Positions 1 to 9,026 of a stretch of 64,000 bases of DNA are shown here, piece by piece; within the stretch, counting starts at the first letter, position 1, and each line of letters opens with the position of its first letter. The stretch is from assembly GCF_022344005.1 (NCBI RefSeq), contig NZ_CP092196.1:458982-522981 (forward strand), in the 5' to 3' direction. This DNA comes from Deinococcus sp. KNUC1210 (lineage in GTDB: Bacteria > Deinococcota > Deinococci > Deinococcales > Deinococcaceae). The notes beneath the pieces were generated by a model. The model was given only the letters and a program-made list of their open reading frames with translations, made no database searches and was not told where the DNA came from. The translations under genes were made by a program, and so were the position numbers.

Positions 1-435
1 GATTTTCGAATTTGGAGCCTGCTGGCAGTCGCTCAGACTCCTCCGTATGTGGTCACCGAGCCGCTGCTGGACCTGCTGGTTGATCTGCATCTCCATGTCA
101 TCGTCGTGAACGTGACACTGGTCATGGACCTGTGCCATGAACAGGCAGGTAGCCGTCAGCAAGCTGCGCAGGCCTTGGGCGTCAAAGGTCAGGGGCCAGG
201 TCACAGTGGTGACCAGCAGGGCGTCCAGGTGCTCCTGGAGAACCTGAGCAAACAAGGTGTATTTGTCCTGGTAGTGAGCGTAAAAGGTTGCGCGGTTGAC
301 ACCCGCCCGCGCAGTGATGTCCTGAACGGTGAGCGGCGCGAGGCCCTGTTCACTGAGCAGCGTCTGAAAGGCCGCCTGGATTGAGCGCCTGGTGCGCAGA
401 ATGCGTGGATCAACGCGCGGGATCGTGTGGGTCAT
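1..435 (-). CDS. TetR/AcrR family regulator, 3' end outside window
   Basis: Reading leftward from an ATG at 435, the frame stays open to base 1, so the C-terminus is missing. Residues about 12-60 form a TetR-type helix-turn-helix: a first helix RSIQAAFQTLLSEQGLAPLTV, then DITARAGVNRATFYAHYQDK, which carries the typical GVNRATFYxHYxxK recognition helix. The rest is the start of the ligand-binding domain. It is divergent from the oxidoreductase at 563 with a 127-bp gap, the usual arrangement for a repressor of its neighbour. That relationship is inferred; no operator was identified. Confidence 0.85.
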   Translation of the reverse strand, partial: MTHTIPRVDPRILRTRRSIQAAFQTLLSEQGLAPLTVQDITARAGVNRATFYAHYQDKYTLFAQVLQEHLDALLVTTVTWPLTFDAQGLRSLLTATCLFMAQVHDQCHVHDDDMEMQINQQVQQRLGDHIRRSLSDCQQAPNSKI

Positions 436-562
436 CTTTGCCTGCCTTGAGCTCGCTAAGCAACACATTCGCTGTTTTGTGTCTGGAGTACGCGGCTGAA
501 CTGCCGCATGCTGTACACGACAAGTGTGGCCTAAACGATGGCTGTTGTCTATAGGAGACGAG

Positions 563-1200
563 ATGAAGAAGTTGATCGTATTCGGAGCATCTGGCGGCAC
601 CGGCCGTCACGTCGTCGAGCGGGCTCTGGAAGCAGGGCATGAGGTGACGGCCTTCGTTCGGCAGCCCAGCGCCTTTCCGGCCACACATCCCAGGTTCCGA
701 CTGGTGGTCGGAGACGTGCGCCTGCCACAGGACGTCGCTGCTGGCTGTGCTGGACAGGACGCGGTGCTGAGTGCACTCGGACCGAGCCAGAAATTCGAAC
801 CGATCTGCGAAGAGGGCACGCGCTCGATCCTCGCAGGAATGCACGCACACGGCTTGAAACGGCTGGTGGCCCTGAGTGCCTACGGCGCGGCGGACACCCA
901 CCACGGTGCTTACAGCTGGGTGACATGGACGATGTTGAAGACCAAGATGCAGGACAAAGAGCGGATGGAAACTCTGATCCGGGGCAGTGAGATCGACTGG
1001 ACGCTTGTTCGCCCCCCGCCCTGACCAACGGACCCTATACGGGAGCGTATTGGAGTGGCCTGAACGTGCCCATTCACCTCACCTCGAGCATCTCGCGGGC
1101 GGACGTGGCCGACTTCATGCTCCGTGCGGCCCTGGACGACAGGTACCTGCACGAAGCACCCATTATCACGACCCAGCGGGGGAGAGGGAGCGTGTCATGA
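563..1200 (+). CDS. NAD(P)H-binding (NmrA/SDR-like) oxidoreductase, frame broken in a C run
   Basis: The N-terminus has the dinucleotide-binding motif GASGGTGRHV right after a short beta strand (residues 5-17), as in atypical SDR proteins of the NAD(P)H-binding family. The start has a GGAGACGAG ribosome site. The frame stops at 1024 just after a C-rich run (1012-1021). Adding one base restores a typical tail (LTNGPYTGAYWSGLN..., then ISRADVADFMLRAAL) ending at 1200, where it overlaps the next ATG by four bases. I therefore annotate one protein of about 212 residues. It is probably in an operon with the SDR gene that follows and under the divergent TetR regulator. Substrate unknown. Confidence 0.75.
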
Positions 1201-2111
1201 CAGCGGTCTCATCAGCATCATGGAGCTCCCCCCTGTGGGGCCAGACCGCCCTGGTCACGGGCGCCGCCGGAGGCATGGGCCGGGTGATCGCCACTGACCT
1301 GGCCCGGCAGGGGGCCGCCGTGCTGCTGGTCGTTCGCCGCGCAGCGCAGGGGAAGGTCCTGAAACGCGAGATCGCGCAGGCCACCGGGAACCTGGAGGTG
1401 GACTTCCTGGTGGCCGACCTGTCGGTTCAGACATCGATCCGGCAACTGGTCACCGCGGTTCGTCAGCGGCATGCGCAGCTCCACATCCTGGTCAACAATG
1501 CCGGTGTTCATCTGCAGGAACGGCAGTTGAGTGTAGATGGAATAGAGATGCACTTCGCCGTCAATCATCTGGCCCCCTTCCTGCTCAGCAACCTGCTGCT
1601 GGACATGATGAACGTGAGCGCCCCGGCCCGCATCGTGAACGTCAGCTCGCAGACCATAGCCGACACCCGCTCTCTGCCCTTTTTCGGCCGCTCTCGCCCA
1701 GCCGTGCTCGACCTGAACGACCTCCAGAGCGCGCGAAACTTCGAGCCGGGAGTGGCGTATGGCCGTTCGAAATTGGCGATGGTCATGTGCGGCTACGTCC
1801 TGGCCCGGCGGCTCCAGGGCAGCGGCGTGACCGTGAACGCGCTGCACCCTGGCATCGTGGCCACCGACATCGTAGCTGACGTCGCCCCGCCGCTGGTCCG
1901 ACCTTTCCTCAGCGTCATCAGGCGGTTTCTCCTGACGCCCGAACAGGGCGCGGCATCAACGGTGCGGCTAGCAAGCTTACCCGAACTGGAGACGGTCACA
2001 GGAACGTATTTCGTCCGAGCAAACGAGCAGCGTTCGCCGGAGAGCTCATACGATGTTCTTACGCAGGAGCGGCTTTGGAACGCCAGTGCAGCGCTTGTGG
2101 GACTCTCCTGA
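1197..2111 (+). CDS. Short-chain dehydrogenase/reductase (retinol dehydrogenase-like)
   Basis: A 304-residue SDR. It has the cofactor motif TGAAGGMG near residue 20, the NNAG motif (LVNNAGVH) and a catalytic YGRSK (Tyr-x-x-x-Lys) after NVSSQT. After PGIVATDI it runs into the helical tail seen in retinol dehydrogenase or WW-domain-oxidoreductase-like SDRs. The ATG overlaps the TGA of the upstream gene, so translation is probably coupled. A longer upstream start is possible but would lie inside that gene. Substrate cannot be read from sequence. Confidence 0.85.
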   Translation: MTAVSSASWSSPLWGQTALVTGAAGGMGRVIATDLARQGAAVLLVVRRAAQGKVLKREIAQATGNLEVDFLVADLSVQTSIRQLVTAVRQRHAQLHILVNNAGVHLQERQLSVDGIEMHFAVNHLAPFLLSNLLLDMMNVSAPARIVNVSSQTIADTRSLPFFGRSRPAVLDLNDLQSARNFEPGVAYGRSKLAMVMCGYVLARRLQGSGVTVNALHPGIVATDIVADVAPPLVRPFLSVIRRFLLTPEQGAASTVRLASLPELETVTGTYFVRANEQRSPESSYDVLTQERLWNASAALVGLS

Positions 2112-2162
2112 ATTCGGGAAAGTGGCGTCACCCTCCGGTTTGAAAACCGGGGATACACGTGC

Positions 2163-2678
2163 TCAGTCGCTTTCGATCATCAGCAAACAGGCTGCCCGTT
2201 CATCATCAAGTAGCACGACGCCCTGCTCAAAAACAAAAAATGGATCGGCGAGCCCTAAACCCCGATAAGCCTGAGGAGAACGAAACAGGGCAAAGAACCG
2301 CGTGGCAAGTTCGGCCGCTTTCACAGGGGAGATCGTATCCGCAAGATGCCCAATGCCAGACCCACCTTTCAATTCGTAGGTCAGGGCCTCGAGCGCATTC
2401 TCAACGGTGGATTCGTAGTCGTTAAATTCAGGCGTTCTTTGTTCCAGTGTTGGCGTCCCAATGAGTGGAAAGGGAAAGGCGGCCCGGTAGGCTGCGTTGG
2501 CTTCATGGGGTGCCCAGCGGTCATACAGCGCCTTCAGGATCTCATTCTGGGTCATCCTCGCCTGGCGAAGGATCTTGATCGACACGAGGTCAAGTTGATA
2601 GTACCCATCCATTCTCGGGTACTGGGCAAGTTCGGCACGGAGTTCTTCAAGAGCAGGATCGTGGATCGGTACCAACAC
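2163..2678 (-). CDS. Hypothetical protein, 171 aa
   Basis: An intact acidic frame starting MLVPIHDPALEELRAEL. It has no signal peptide or membrane segment. I do not recognise the family. The sequence looks like a soluble alpha-helical protein (RMDGYYQLDLVSIKILRQAR, then a DRWAPHEANAAYR region). It is convergent with the SDR gene at 2111 and is followed, in the direction of transcription, by about 50 bp without a clear terminator. It could be an immunity-type or plasmid cargo protein; nothing in the sequence proves either. Confidence 0.55.
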   Translation of the reverse strand: MLVPIHDPALEELRAELAQYPRMDGYYQLDLVSIKILRQARMTQNEILKALYDRWAPHEANAAYRAAFPFPLIGTPTLEQRTPEFNDYESTVENALEALTYELKGGSGIGHLADTISPVKAAELATRFFALFRSPQAYRGLGLADPFFVFEQGVVLLDDERAACLLMIESD

Positions 2679-2844
2679 ACTTTACTTTAACTGGCGGTCC
2701 CTATGAACATACGCTCTGTTGATACCTGCAACCAGCCGGTCACGAGTTACTGCCGTAGAACAACCATGCCAGCAGCCAAGTCAGGGGCTCAGCACAATAC
2801 CAGTAAGTTAAGGAAGTTGTCGTCGTAGATACCAATGGATACAT

Positions 2845-3612
2845 TTAGCGGACATTCCAAGCAACGTTGGAGAGAATCCTGCAAGAGTCACATTTGAAAT
2901 CAAAGATGTGCCAGGGGTTTTCGAGCAGCCAATCTTTACGACAAGATGGGCAGAGTCGTTCACGTTCCCGCTTTTTACTGCGTCCGTTATACCGGTATAA
3001 ATAATAATACGTCGGCACTTTTGTACTGCTAAAAATCCTATCGCAGATTTCAATGCCTTGCTTTGATAGGTTGCTATCGAAGCTCGACAATTCACGCGTA
3101 GCTGCTCTCTCAAGAGTCCTACAGTTCATCTGAAGACGATCACACGCCTGATAATCTGATTGCCAGACAATAATGTCATTGTATTCATCATTGGAGCTGG
3201 CCGGAATTCTGTACAAAGGCACCGGTTGAAAGCAACTACCACACCGTAATGACGATTCTAATGAAGTATAATTTGTAAACAGAATGTAAGAACTAATCAC
3301 TTTACAGATACAAGATGATGCACTGCTAATATCCCTCCCTCTTATTTCAACGCGGGGGCGGGCGACACCAACCTCTCCAAGTCCCGCAAGAGCACGTGAC
3401 ACATACCGATTCGCATGAGATTCGTCTAATGAGCTCCTCTCAGGCACCAGAACAGTGACGACGACATCTTTGTTCGAAGTAGAAATAGGCCACTCTCGCC
3501 CGCAAACCTGTCCATTCATTCGCAAAGCAGCAATCAAAGTGTTGACTTTGTCGGAAATGACATCAGAATCACCGACACTTGCACCTTCAAAGCAAAGATC
3601 AGCAACGTACAT
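2845..3612 (-). CDS. Zn-ribbon protein of the DUF2310 family
   Basis: 255 residues matching the layout I know for DUF2310 (zinc-ribbon, possibly nucleic-acid-binding): an N-terminal MYVADLCFEG, a GQVCGREWP block near residue 36, a central LESSLRCGSCFQPVPLYRIP, then WQSDYQACDRLQMNC, a PTYYYLYR segment, and a C-terminal CPSCRKDW...FKCDSCRILSN ribbon with paired CxxC motifs. All these landmarks are present, so it should be intact. Function unknown beyond the family description. It is lower in GC than its neighbours, suggesting transfer. Confidence 0.75.
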   Translation of the reverse strand: MYVADLCFEGASVGDSDVISDKVNTLIAALRMNGQVCGREWPISTSNKDVVVTVLVPERSSLDESHANRYVSRALAGLGEVGVARPRVEIRGRDISSASSCICKVISSYILFTNYTSLESSLRCGSCFQPVPLYRIPASSNDEYNDIIVWQSDYQACDRLQMNCRTLERAATRELSSFDSNLSKQGIEICDRIFSSTKVPTYYYLYRYNGRSKKRERERLCPSCRKDWLLENPWHIFDFKCDSCRILSNVAWNVR

Positions 3613-3637
3613 AGCACCCCCGCCCTCTTGCGTTTAC

Positions 3638-4060
3638 TTAAGGATCAGAGCAGTTTCGCTGCCTCAGCAGCAAGTTACGAAGTGATGGCTGGCTACGGAG
3701 TTTTCTTGGGTCGCTCGACATCTTGATCTTGACCGCCCTTGAGTTCGTCCGTTGTCTTCGCTCCGGCAACAACAGTTGTTCCACGTCATTCGTCAGTTGC
3801 TTGAGATGACGCGGCACCCGACCAGAAGCCACGATCCACGCACTCTCCCACAAGTTGCGCATCAACAACAAACACCACCGATACGACAACCGCAACGGAC
3901 TCACGCCCGACCCCACCGCAATCCTCGTCATCTCATGCCTCACTAGGTTATCGACCACTGCCAGCCCCTACACCTCCTGCTGCACCCGTTCCGCCTTCTG
4001 AGAACGAACAGCCTCGAGCCTTTCGAGCGTGTGCGTCTTAACCTCGTCGCACCCGTTCTC
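3638..4060 (-). pseudogene. Remnant of an IS4-type transposase C-terminus
   Basis: On the minus strand a frame reads VVDNLVRHEMTRIAV...LSYRWCLLLMRNLWESA...VPRHLKQL, the helical tail typical of DDE transposases of the IS4 group (xxLVRxxM, then RxxWxLLxMRNLW). Upstream residues (ERLEAVRSQKAERVQQEV) continue in frame through a TAG at about 3965, and the catalytic domain is absent. It is a dead fragment, a different subtype from the plus-strand remnant that follows. Confidence 0.6.
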
Positions 4061-4440
4061 CAGCTCTCATCGAGTGTGATAGAGCTCCATCAGTTCCGTT
4101 GTGGGGTAAGTGTGAAAGCAAGCGACGTGCCTCGTGCCGCCGCCGCCCGAGCAGGGTCTTCCACTTCCCAGGGCACCGACTGATTGAGCAACGTCCACCC
4201 AGGGCGCCCTGTCCTTCTGGCATTTCGCCTCCGGTTGTCCAGCATCGGCGATCTCCCTTGCTTCGTTCTGGTATTCGCGTGCTGGACGGGCTTGAGCAGG
4301 CCTCGCTCCTGAGAGGGTCAGGAAGGGGCCTCGAATTGTTTTTGAGGGGTGGAGGTAGGGTCGAAAGCGGCTGTTCAAGTTCGTGAAGGCGGCAAGACAG
4401 AGCTTTTGAACTAATTGCCTTTAGTGCCAAAAACCCCCCA
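4061..4440. other. Degenerate spacer between two transposase remnants
   Basis: About 380 bp where all six frames give only low-complexity, arginine- and proline-rich shadows. It is probably decayed insertion-sequence DNA. No promoter, terminator or gene is visible. Confidence 0.4.
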
Positions 4441-4493
4441 CCCAAGAGCCGCGACAGCAATCAACCTTTTCCGACCCTACCGGCCAGTTCAGC

Positions 4494-5093
4494 GTGATCT
4501 CAGAAGCCACCTGGGTCTTTGGGGAACGGATGCGCGTGGTCGCCACGAAATCCCCATTAGGGGATCTCGTCATCATCGCCACAGATGTTGGCGTGTGGGA
4601 AATATGGAAGCTGTACAAGCTGCGATGGTCGGTGGAATGCACGTTCGGCAGCTCCAAGTCTAGAGGCTTCGACTTGGAGCGCACCGGCATGACGGATCTC
4701 AAGCGATTGGAGCGACTCTTTGGTCTGGTGACCCTGGCATGGTTGAACTGTCTTCGGATCGGCGTCTGGAAGCAGCCCGTCAAACCGATCAAGGTGCTGG
4801 CCCATCGCCGAAAGGACATGAGCCTAGTGCGCTACGGTTCAGAGCATCTGAGAAACGCCTTACGCTGGGATCCAGGAGGACTGGTCGAACTCTTTGCCCT
4901 CCTGATCCTTCCATTCTCGGCGCCAGGAGCGGCTTGCCCCGAAGATGTCCGCTACAGAGCTCATGAACACCAGAAAGTTGGTGCAGCCTTCCCACAACAC
5001 CAGAGAATCTCGACAAAAAGAATGGCACAGGACGAGGCTTTTTTCACAAACAGTCTTCCCTGCCGCCTCAACATGTGTAAAAACTCTGTGTGA
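4494..5093 (+). pseudogene. IS4-family transposase, C-terminal half only
   Basis: The frame carries the C-terminal DDE signature LYKLRWSVECTFGSSKSRGFDLE (YxxRWxxE around the catalytic glutamate), then RTGMTDLKRLERLFGLVTLAW and the long helical tail ...LRNALRWDPGGLVELFALLILPFS. The N-terminal DD part is missing. The frame extends to about 4450 on the left without a start and then meets the neighbouring fragment. An N-terminal fragment of what looks like the same transposase type lies at 44451-44808, so this element has left debris in two places. Confidence 0.65.
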
Positions 5094-5581
5094 ACTGTAA
5101 CCCAGCGCCGGATTCAACCCAGCTTTCTGACAGAACATATCACGGAAACGCTAACTCCTGTACTGCTGCGGCTGCCAGTGTTGGGATCCTGCGAGATGAA
5201 ACGTGCAACACGCCTCCAGGAAGCGGGCTGCCCGACGCTGATGTAGTCAGTGGTTCAGTTGGTAGCAATGACCCCCTGGGCCTCCTGCACTTACAGCAAC
5301 GCAGTTCCAAGTCATGTCTTCACACAAGGGCATCACAGCATCACGGGCATCAGCAGCGATAGGGTCGACGCCTCCGAAGTGCATATCAAGTTCAACTTGC
5401 TGCGCACTGAATTTGACGACCACCCACTTCGATCTCAACGCACGCGTTGTCACATCGTGCAGGAAACCTTGAACTTCAGCAGTGTTGGAAAGCTCGCGGA
5501 CCCATCCAGGTCACCTAGCGTGAGATGTAGGTAGGGTGCTCGCCGACTTCGCATTCAGGCATCCCGACGAGCCGCCTGAGC
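5094..5581. other. Stretch with no supported gene
   Basis: About 490 bp. Short frames on both strands show no recognisable protein, ribosome site or conserved motif. It probably contains decayed DNA to the right of the IS4 remnant. Confidence 0.4.
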
Positions 5582-6277
5582 TCACCAGGCGACCGGGCCG
5601 AATCGATCGATCAACCGCCCCGTTCCCTCACTCGCATGCTCGGTCGCCAGTGTCACGATGGCGTCCGTCCCCTCCGTCAAGGTCTGCGGGCCGCTCTGAC
5701 CATTCAGGTCGGTCGCTGTGTATCCGGGATCCGCTGCGTTGAAACGGATGTCGGGACAGGCCCTGGCGTACTGAGTTGTCAGCATCGTGACTGCCGCTTT
5801 GGAGGCTGTGTAGAGTGGCGCGATGACCTTCGACTCGGTGCGTTCCGGATCGTGCGTCACTGCGAAGGAGCCCATTCCGCTGCTGACATTCACGACCACT
5901 GGGTCGCTGGAACCCCGCAGCAGTGGCAGGAAGGCGTGCGTTACGCGGACGATCCCAGCCACGTTGGTTCCGAAGACGTCCATCGCCTGCAGACCGGTCA
6001 GCGCTTCGGCGGAAACGGACGGGCCGATGATCCCCGCGTTGTTGATCAGCACATCGATGGATCCCTCGTGCGCCGCGACGTCCGCCGCGGCACGCATCAC
6101 AGAGGCGTCGTCTGCGACATCAATCGGCACGAACCGGGCTCCCAGCTGTTCGGCCGCCGCCTGGCCGCGTTCGGCGTCACGCGCCCCCAAAAGGATAGTA
6201 TGCCCAAGCGCGCTCAGTCGGCGGGCCGTCTCGAATCCCAGGCCCTTGTTTGCTCCAGTGATGAAGGTAATCGTCAT
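5582..6277 (-). CDS. Short-chain dehydrogenase/reductase
   Basis: A complete classical SDR of 231 residues. It has TGANKGLGFETARRL at residues 7-21 (TGxxxGxG), VLINNAGIIG near residue 80 (NNAG), NVSSGMGS as the serine strand, YTASKAAV as the Tyr-x-x-x-Lys catalytic pair, and PGYTATDLNG after it. It is divergent from the XRE/MmyB regulator at 6384 with about 106 bp between start codons. Pairs of an SDR with this regulator family are common, so the regulator probably controls it. Substrate unknown. Confidence 0.88.
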   Translation of the reverse strand: MTITFITGANKGLGFETARRLSALGHTILLGARDAERGQAAAEQLGARFVPIDVADDASVMRAAADVAAHEGSIDVLINNAGIIGPSVSAEALTGLQAMDVFGTNVAGIVRVTHAFLPLLRGSSDPVVVNVSSGMGSFAVTHDPERTESKVIAPLYTASKAAVTMLTTQYARACPDIRFNAADPGYTATDLNGQSGPQTLTEGTDAIVTLATEHASEGTGRLIDRFGPVAW

Positions 6278-6370
6278 GCCGACAGTCTGAAGGGTTCAGC
6301 AGGCGCTACCCAGGAAGGGCATGTCCATCGGATTGAAAGTCCTACCCTCACGGGCCGCAGGTGAAGGCAC

Positions 6371-6376
6371 TAGTAT
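6371..6376 (+). promoter_or_regulatory. -10 box TAGTAT of a probably leaderless transcript
   Basis: TAGTAT lies 7 nt before the ATG at 6384 and there is no Shine-Dalgarno in between. This TANNNT-to-ATG spacing is that of leaderless mRNAs known to be common in Deinococcus, and it decides the start of the next gene. Confidence 0.5.
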
Positions 6377-6383
6377 GCTTGCG

Positions 6384-7268
6384 ATGACAGACCATACAAG
6401 TCTGGCCGCGACGCTGCGGGTGTGGCGTCAACGGTTGACGCCCGATAAGGTCGGCCTGCCAGCCCGCTCCATCCGACGGACGACGGGGTTGCGTCGGGAA
6501 GACCTTGCCGAACGGTCCGGCCTGTCGGTCGATTACATCGTGCGGCTGGAGCAGGGCCGCGCGACCGCGCCGTCTGTCCAGGCCGTGGCCGCCCTGGCTG
6601 CCGCCCTGCAGCTGAGTCCGAGTGAACGTGACCACCTCTACCACCTCGCGAGTCTGCGCCCTCCCATCGACCAACGGATGAGCCACCGGATCACGCCTGG
6701 TGTCCAGCGGCTCCTGACACGGCTGGGAGATGTGCCAATTTCGGTCTTCGCGGCCGACTGGCAGCAGATCTGGTGGAACGCGAGCTGGGCCGCCCTGATC
6801 GGAGATCCCGCTGAGGTCGCGCCGGAACACCGCAATTTTGTGGCCTCACGCTTTCCAATTCCGGATTGGGGCGGCCGGGTCGAAGCGTGGCCTGTCCGAG
6901 TCGAGAACCTTGAGGCCTCGAAGCGGAGCCTCGTTGCGGACCTGCGGCACGCCAGTGCTCGTTATCCAGCAGACCCGCGCCTGGCTGTCCTGCTGTGCCG
7001 TCTCCTCGGTGGGAACCAGGAATTCGCAGCAATGTGGCGGTCTGGGGCAGTAGGTGAGCACACGGAGGACCGTAAGGTGATAGAGCATCCGGTCGTCGGT
7101 CACGTGCAGGTCGACTGCGACGTGCTCACGGCAGGAGACGCCGACCTCAGGATCGTTGCCCTGACGGCGGAGGCAGGCACCATCGACGCCCGCCGTCTTG
7201 AGCAGACCCGGTACGGGGTCGGCACCCTGAGAAGTGACCAGTCTGAACTTCACGCCTCTCTCGACTGA
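6384..7268 (+). CDS. XRE-family regulator with MmyB-like ligand-binding domain
   Basis: Residues about 15-75 form a Cro/CI helix-turn-helix (RRTTGLRREDLAERSGLSVDY, then VRLEQGRATAPSVQAVAALAAAL), followed by LSPSERDHLYHLA and a domain with FAADWQQIWWNASWAALIGDP. This is the arrangement of MmyB-like regulators, whose C-terminal part resembles a PAS-like fold and binds a hydrophobic ligand. The frame opens at 6321, but the ATG at 6384, 7 nt after TAGTAT, is the most plausible start (294 aa). It is divergent from the SDR gene at 6277, its likely target. Confidence 0.85.
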   Translation: MTDHTSLAATLRVWRQRLTPDKVGLPARSIRRTTGLRREDLAERSGLSVDYIVRLEQGRATAPSVQAVAALAAALQLSPSERDHLYHLASLRPPIDQRMSHRITPGVQRLLTRLGDVPISVFAADWQQIWWNASWAALIGDPAEVAPEHRNFVASRFPIPDWGGRVEAWPVRVENLEASKRSLVADLRHASARYPADPRLAVLLCRLLGGNQEFAAMWRSGAVGEHTEDRKVIEHPVVGHVQVDCDVLTAGDADLRIVALTAEAGTIDARRLEQTRYGVGTLRSDQSELHASLD

Positions 7269-7521
7269 ACAACGTTCTGTCTGGTTCACTTCACCCCTGG
7301 GCGACACAGGTCCCACGATTCGACTGCTGTATCTCGTGCTGTGGCTCCTGCCAATCCTCCTGCTGTCCCATTCGCTTTGGCAGCGACAGACCCTCCCGCC
7401 TGACCTGCTGCGCCTGCTCGCCCTCGCGCTCTTGGGCTACTACTTGGCGCAGGGGCTGCATCTGCTTTGCGACAAGATCTATCCCTTCGCCCCCCTGTAC
7501 ACCCGATCACGCCGCGCCTGA
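7234..7521 (+). CDS. Small two-helix membrane protein
   Basis: A frame of up to 95 residues with two hydrophobic segments: LLYLVLWLLPILLLSHSLW, then LLRLLALALLGYYLAQGLHLL. A charged PLYTRSRRA tail follows. It overlaps the end of the regulator by 35 bp and the end of the convergent HD-GYP gene by 15 bp, so the real start may be further in. No family is recognised; the pattern resembles a small DUF2069-like inner-membrane protein. Real but uncertain. Confidence 0.45.
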   Translation: MTSLNFTPLSTEQRSVWFTSPLGDTGPTIRLLYLVLWLLPILLLSHSLWQRQTLPPDLLRLLALALLGYYLAQGLHLLCDKIYPFAPLYTRSRRA

Positions 7522-8058
7522 CTCCACCACTTCCTGCACCTGAGCCACATGCAGCACCGCCTGGATCACGTCAGTGGGCAGCGCGGTTCCTTCCAACAAT
7601 TCGCGGGCGTCCTTCAAACTGACCGCAGGTCGGTACACCCGGGCCACTCGCAGCGCTGCATACACATCTGCAGCGGCTACCAGCGCCGTCAGCGGTGGAA
7701 TCACCTGAAGGCCATCCGGATAACCACCCCCACCCACACGCTCGTGATGCCCCCGCACGGCGTCCAACACCACTGATGGCACCTCCGGCCAGCAGCGCAG
7801 CACGATCATCTCTCCCTCCACCGGATGCGCCCTGACAATCAGTTGCTCCTGCAGACTCAGCGCTCTCGGCGCCATCAAGATCTCCGGTGGGACCGCCAAC
7901 TTCCCAAGATCGTGCAGCCAGCCCGCTGCCCAGGCGAACTCGGCATCCAGCCCGAAGAAGGGCGCTGCTTGTGCTGCGAGACTCGCGACCTGCGCGGCAT
8001 GATCCGCATCCACAAGCGTCACCAAGTGACGCAATTCCAACGGCATCTTGACAGACAT
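7507..8058 (-). CDS. HD-GYP-type phosphodiesterase domain protein
   Basis: Carries the HD-GYP landmarks HDLGKLAVP, then HHERVGGGGYPDGL (normally HHExxDGxGYP, so the Asp is Gly here), and DVYAALRVARVYRP. Proteins of this family hydrolyse cyclic di-GMP; whether this one does is uncertain because of the substituted metal-ligand region. The frame can start at 8097 or 8058. I prefer 8058 because a copy of the pilus-type motif on the minus strand then sits 31 nt upstream, close to the 30 nt seen at four other genes. It shares a control region with the divergent gene at 8161. Confidence 0.7.
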   Translation of the reverse strand: MSVKMPLELRHLVTLVDADHAAQVASLAAQAAPFFGLDAEFAWAAGWLHDLGKLAVPPEILMAPRALSLQEQLIVRAHPVEGEMIVLRCWPEVPSVVLDAVRGHHERVGGGGYPDGLQVIPPLTALVAAADVYAALRVARVYRPAVSLKDARELLEGTALPTDVIQAVLHVAQVQEVVESGAA

Positions 8059-8067
8059 ACTGTCAAG
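8047..8067. promoter_or_regulatory. Perfect inverted repeat over the HD-GYP start codon
   Basis: CTTGACAG, 5 nt, CTGTCAAG: an 8-bp perfect palindrome whose spacer contains the start codon at 8058. It could be an operator, or a hairpin masking the start. Confidence 0.45.
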
Positions 8068-8071
8068 CTTC

Positions 8072-8095
8072 CGCTGCAAGAAGGTAACGTTTTTC
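8072..8095 (-). promoter_or_regulatory. Minus-strand copy of the pilus-type upstream motif
   Basis: On the minus strand this reads AAAACGTTACCTTCTTGCAG, matching the plus-strand copy at 8127 (AAAACGTCACCTTGAATACAG) with few changes. The two copies face away from each other between divergent genes. Confidence 0.45.
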
Positions 8096-8130
8096 AATCA
8101 GCTGCAGCAGCACTCAAAGGCCTTGAAAAA

Positions 8131-8148
8131 CGTCACCTTGAATACAGC
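8131..8148 (+). promoter_or_regulatory. Pilus-type upstream motif, 30 nt before ATG 8161
   Basis: CGTCACCTTGAATACAG begins exactly 30 nt before the ATG of the gene at 8161. The same motif and spacing are found before pilB, the major pilin and the pilX-like gene. Confidence 0.6.
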
Positions 8149-8160
8149 CACGCTACCCCT

Positions 8161-8972
8161 ATGACCCAGCACGACCTGCCGCGCAGCCTTCCCAGCCCCC
8201 GCCCGCAGCGCCTTCTCGAACCCTGCTCACGGCAGCTGTCCGACGCCATCCGTCACGCTCAACCCGACCGGACCGACGACGGCCTGAGCGACCTCAGCTA
8301 CGCGCTCACCCTCGAACAACAGTCCACCCATACCCTGCCCTATCACATCCTCGCGCACCGCTACCTCGGCACGCCCCTTCCCCAGTTGGAACTCCATGAG
8401 CTCCAGCTCAGCCTCACCGCACTGCACAGCGCCACCACCCAGCGCCTCGTCGATCACCCCACGCTGCTGATGCTCAGCGGTCAACGCGACCGTTTCCTCC
8501 ACCTCTTCCCAGGGACGCACACCCCCCGCCCGGCGGCACCCCACATGTCGGCCGCACCCTCATGTATGGCCTGCAACACACCCAGCTGATCGTTACCTGG
8601 GCCCAGCAGCACCAAGTGCCGATTCTCTTCAGCGCTGAGGACCTCCGCGCCCTCTACCTTCGGCCAGGTGGCACGCTCACCGTGACCACCACTGCCCGCT
8701 ATGCACCCTTCAGTGCGCGTCTCGATGCGGGCCTCGATCCCGACCGGGACGCCAGCATCTCCCTCCTCGCTCGCCTCCCCCACACCCGCGACATGCATCA
8801 GCTGACCTTCCAACTGACCGACTTCAATGCCGTCGCCCATCTCGCGGCTCATCACCACCTGCACCTGTATCTCCAGCAAGAACGTCAGCCCCCCCTGGTC
8901 CTGCCAGCGCCGCACGACAAACTGACGGTCGCGGCCCAGTTACACACCTACCAGCAGTCCCTTCCCACTTGA
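8161..8972 (+). CDS. Hypothetical protein, about 270 aa, frame broken in a C6 run
   Basis: The frame from 8161 (MTQHDLPRSLPSPRPQ) stops at 8589. The frame that ends at 8972 continues naturally if one base is added in the C6 run at 8522-8527 (...LFPGTHTP then HVGRTLMYGLQHTQLIV). The repaired protein is rich in His, Leu and Gln, soluble, without signal peptide, and belongs to no family I recognise. Its upstream motif is shared with type IV pilus genes, so a role linked to pili or their regulation is a reasonable guess. Confidence 0.55.
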
Positions 8973-8984
8973 CAAGCAGGACAG

Positions 8985-9000
8985 CGTCACCTTGATTGCA
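8985..9000 (+). promoter_or_regulatory. Orphan copy of the pilus-type motif
   Basis: CGTCACCTTGATTGCA, a perfect match to the core, but 36 nt later there is only ATG-TGA, and no gene follows on this strand. It probably marks the start of a gene lost by rearrangement. Confidence 0.45.
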
Positions 9001-9026
9001 CCGTCCATTCCCCAGGTCGTATGTGA

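Noticed and set aside
987..1196. Extended N-terminus of the SDR gene starting at 987.
   Set aside because: It lies in the 3' part of the preceding oxidoreductase gene, and the ATG at 1197 overlaps that gene's repaired stop.
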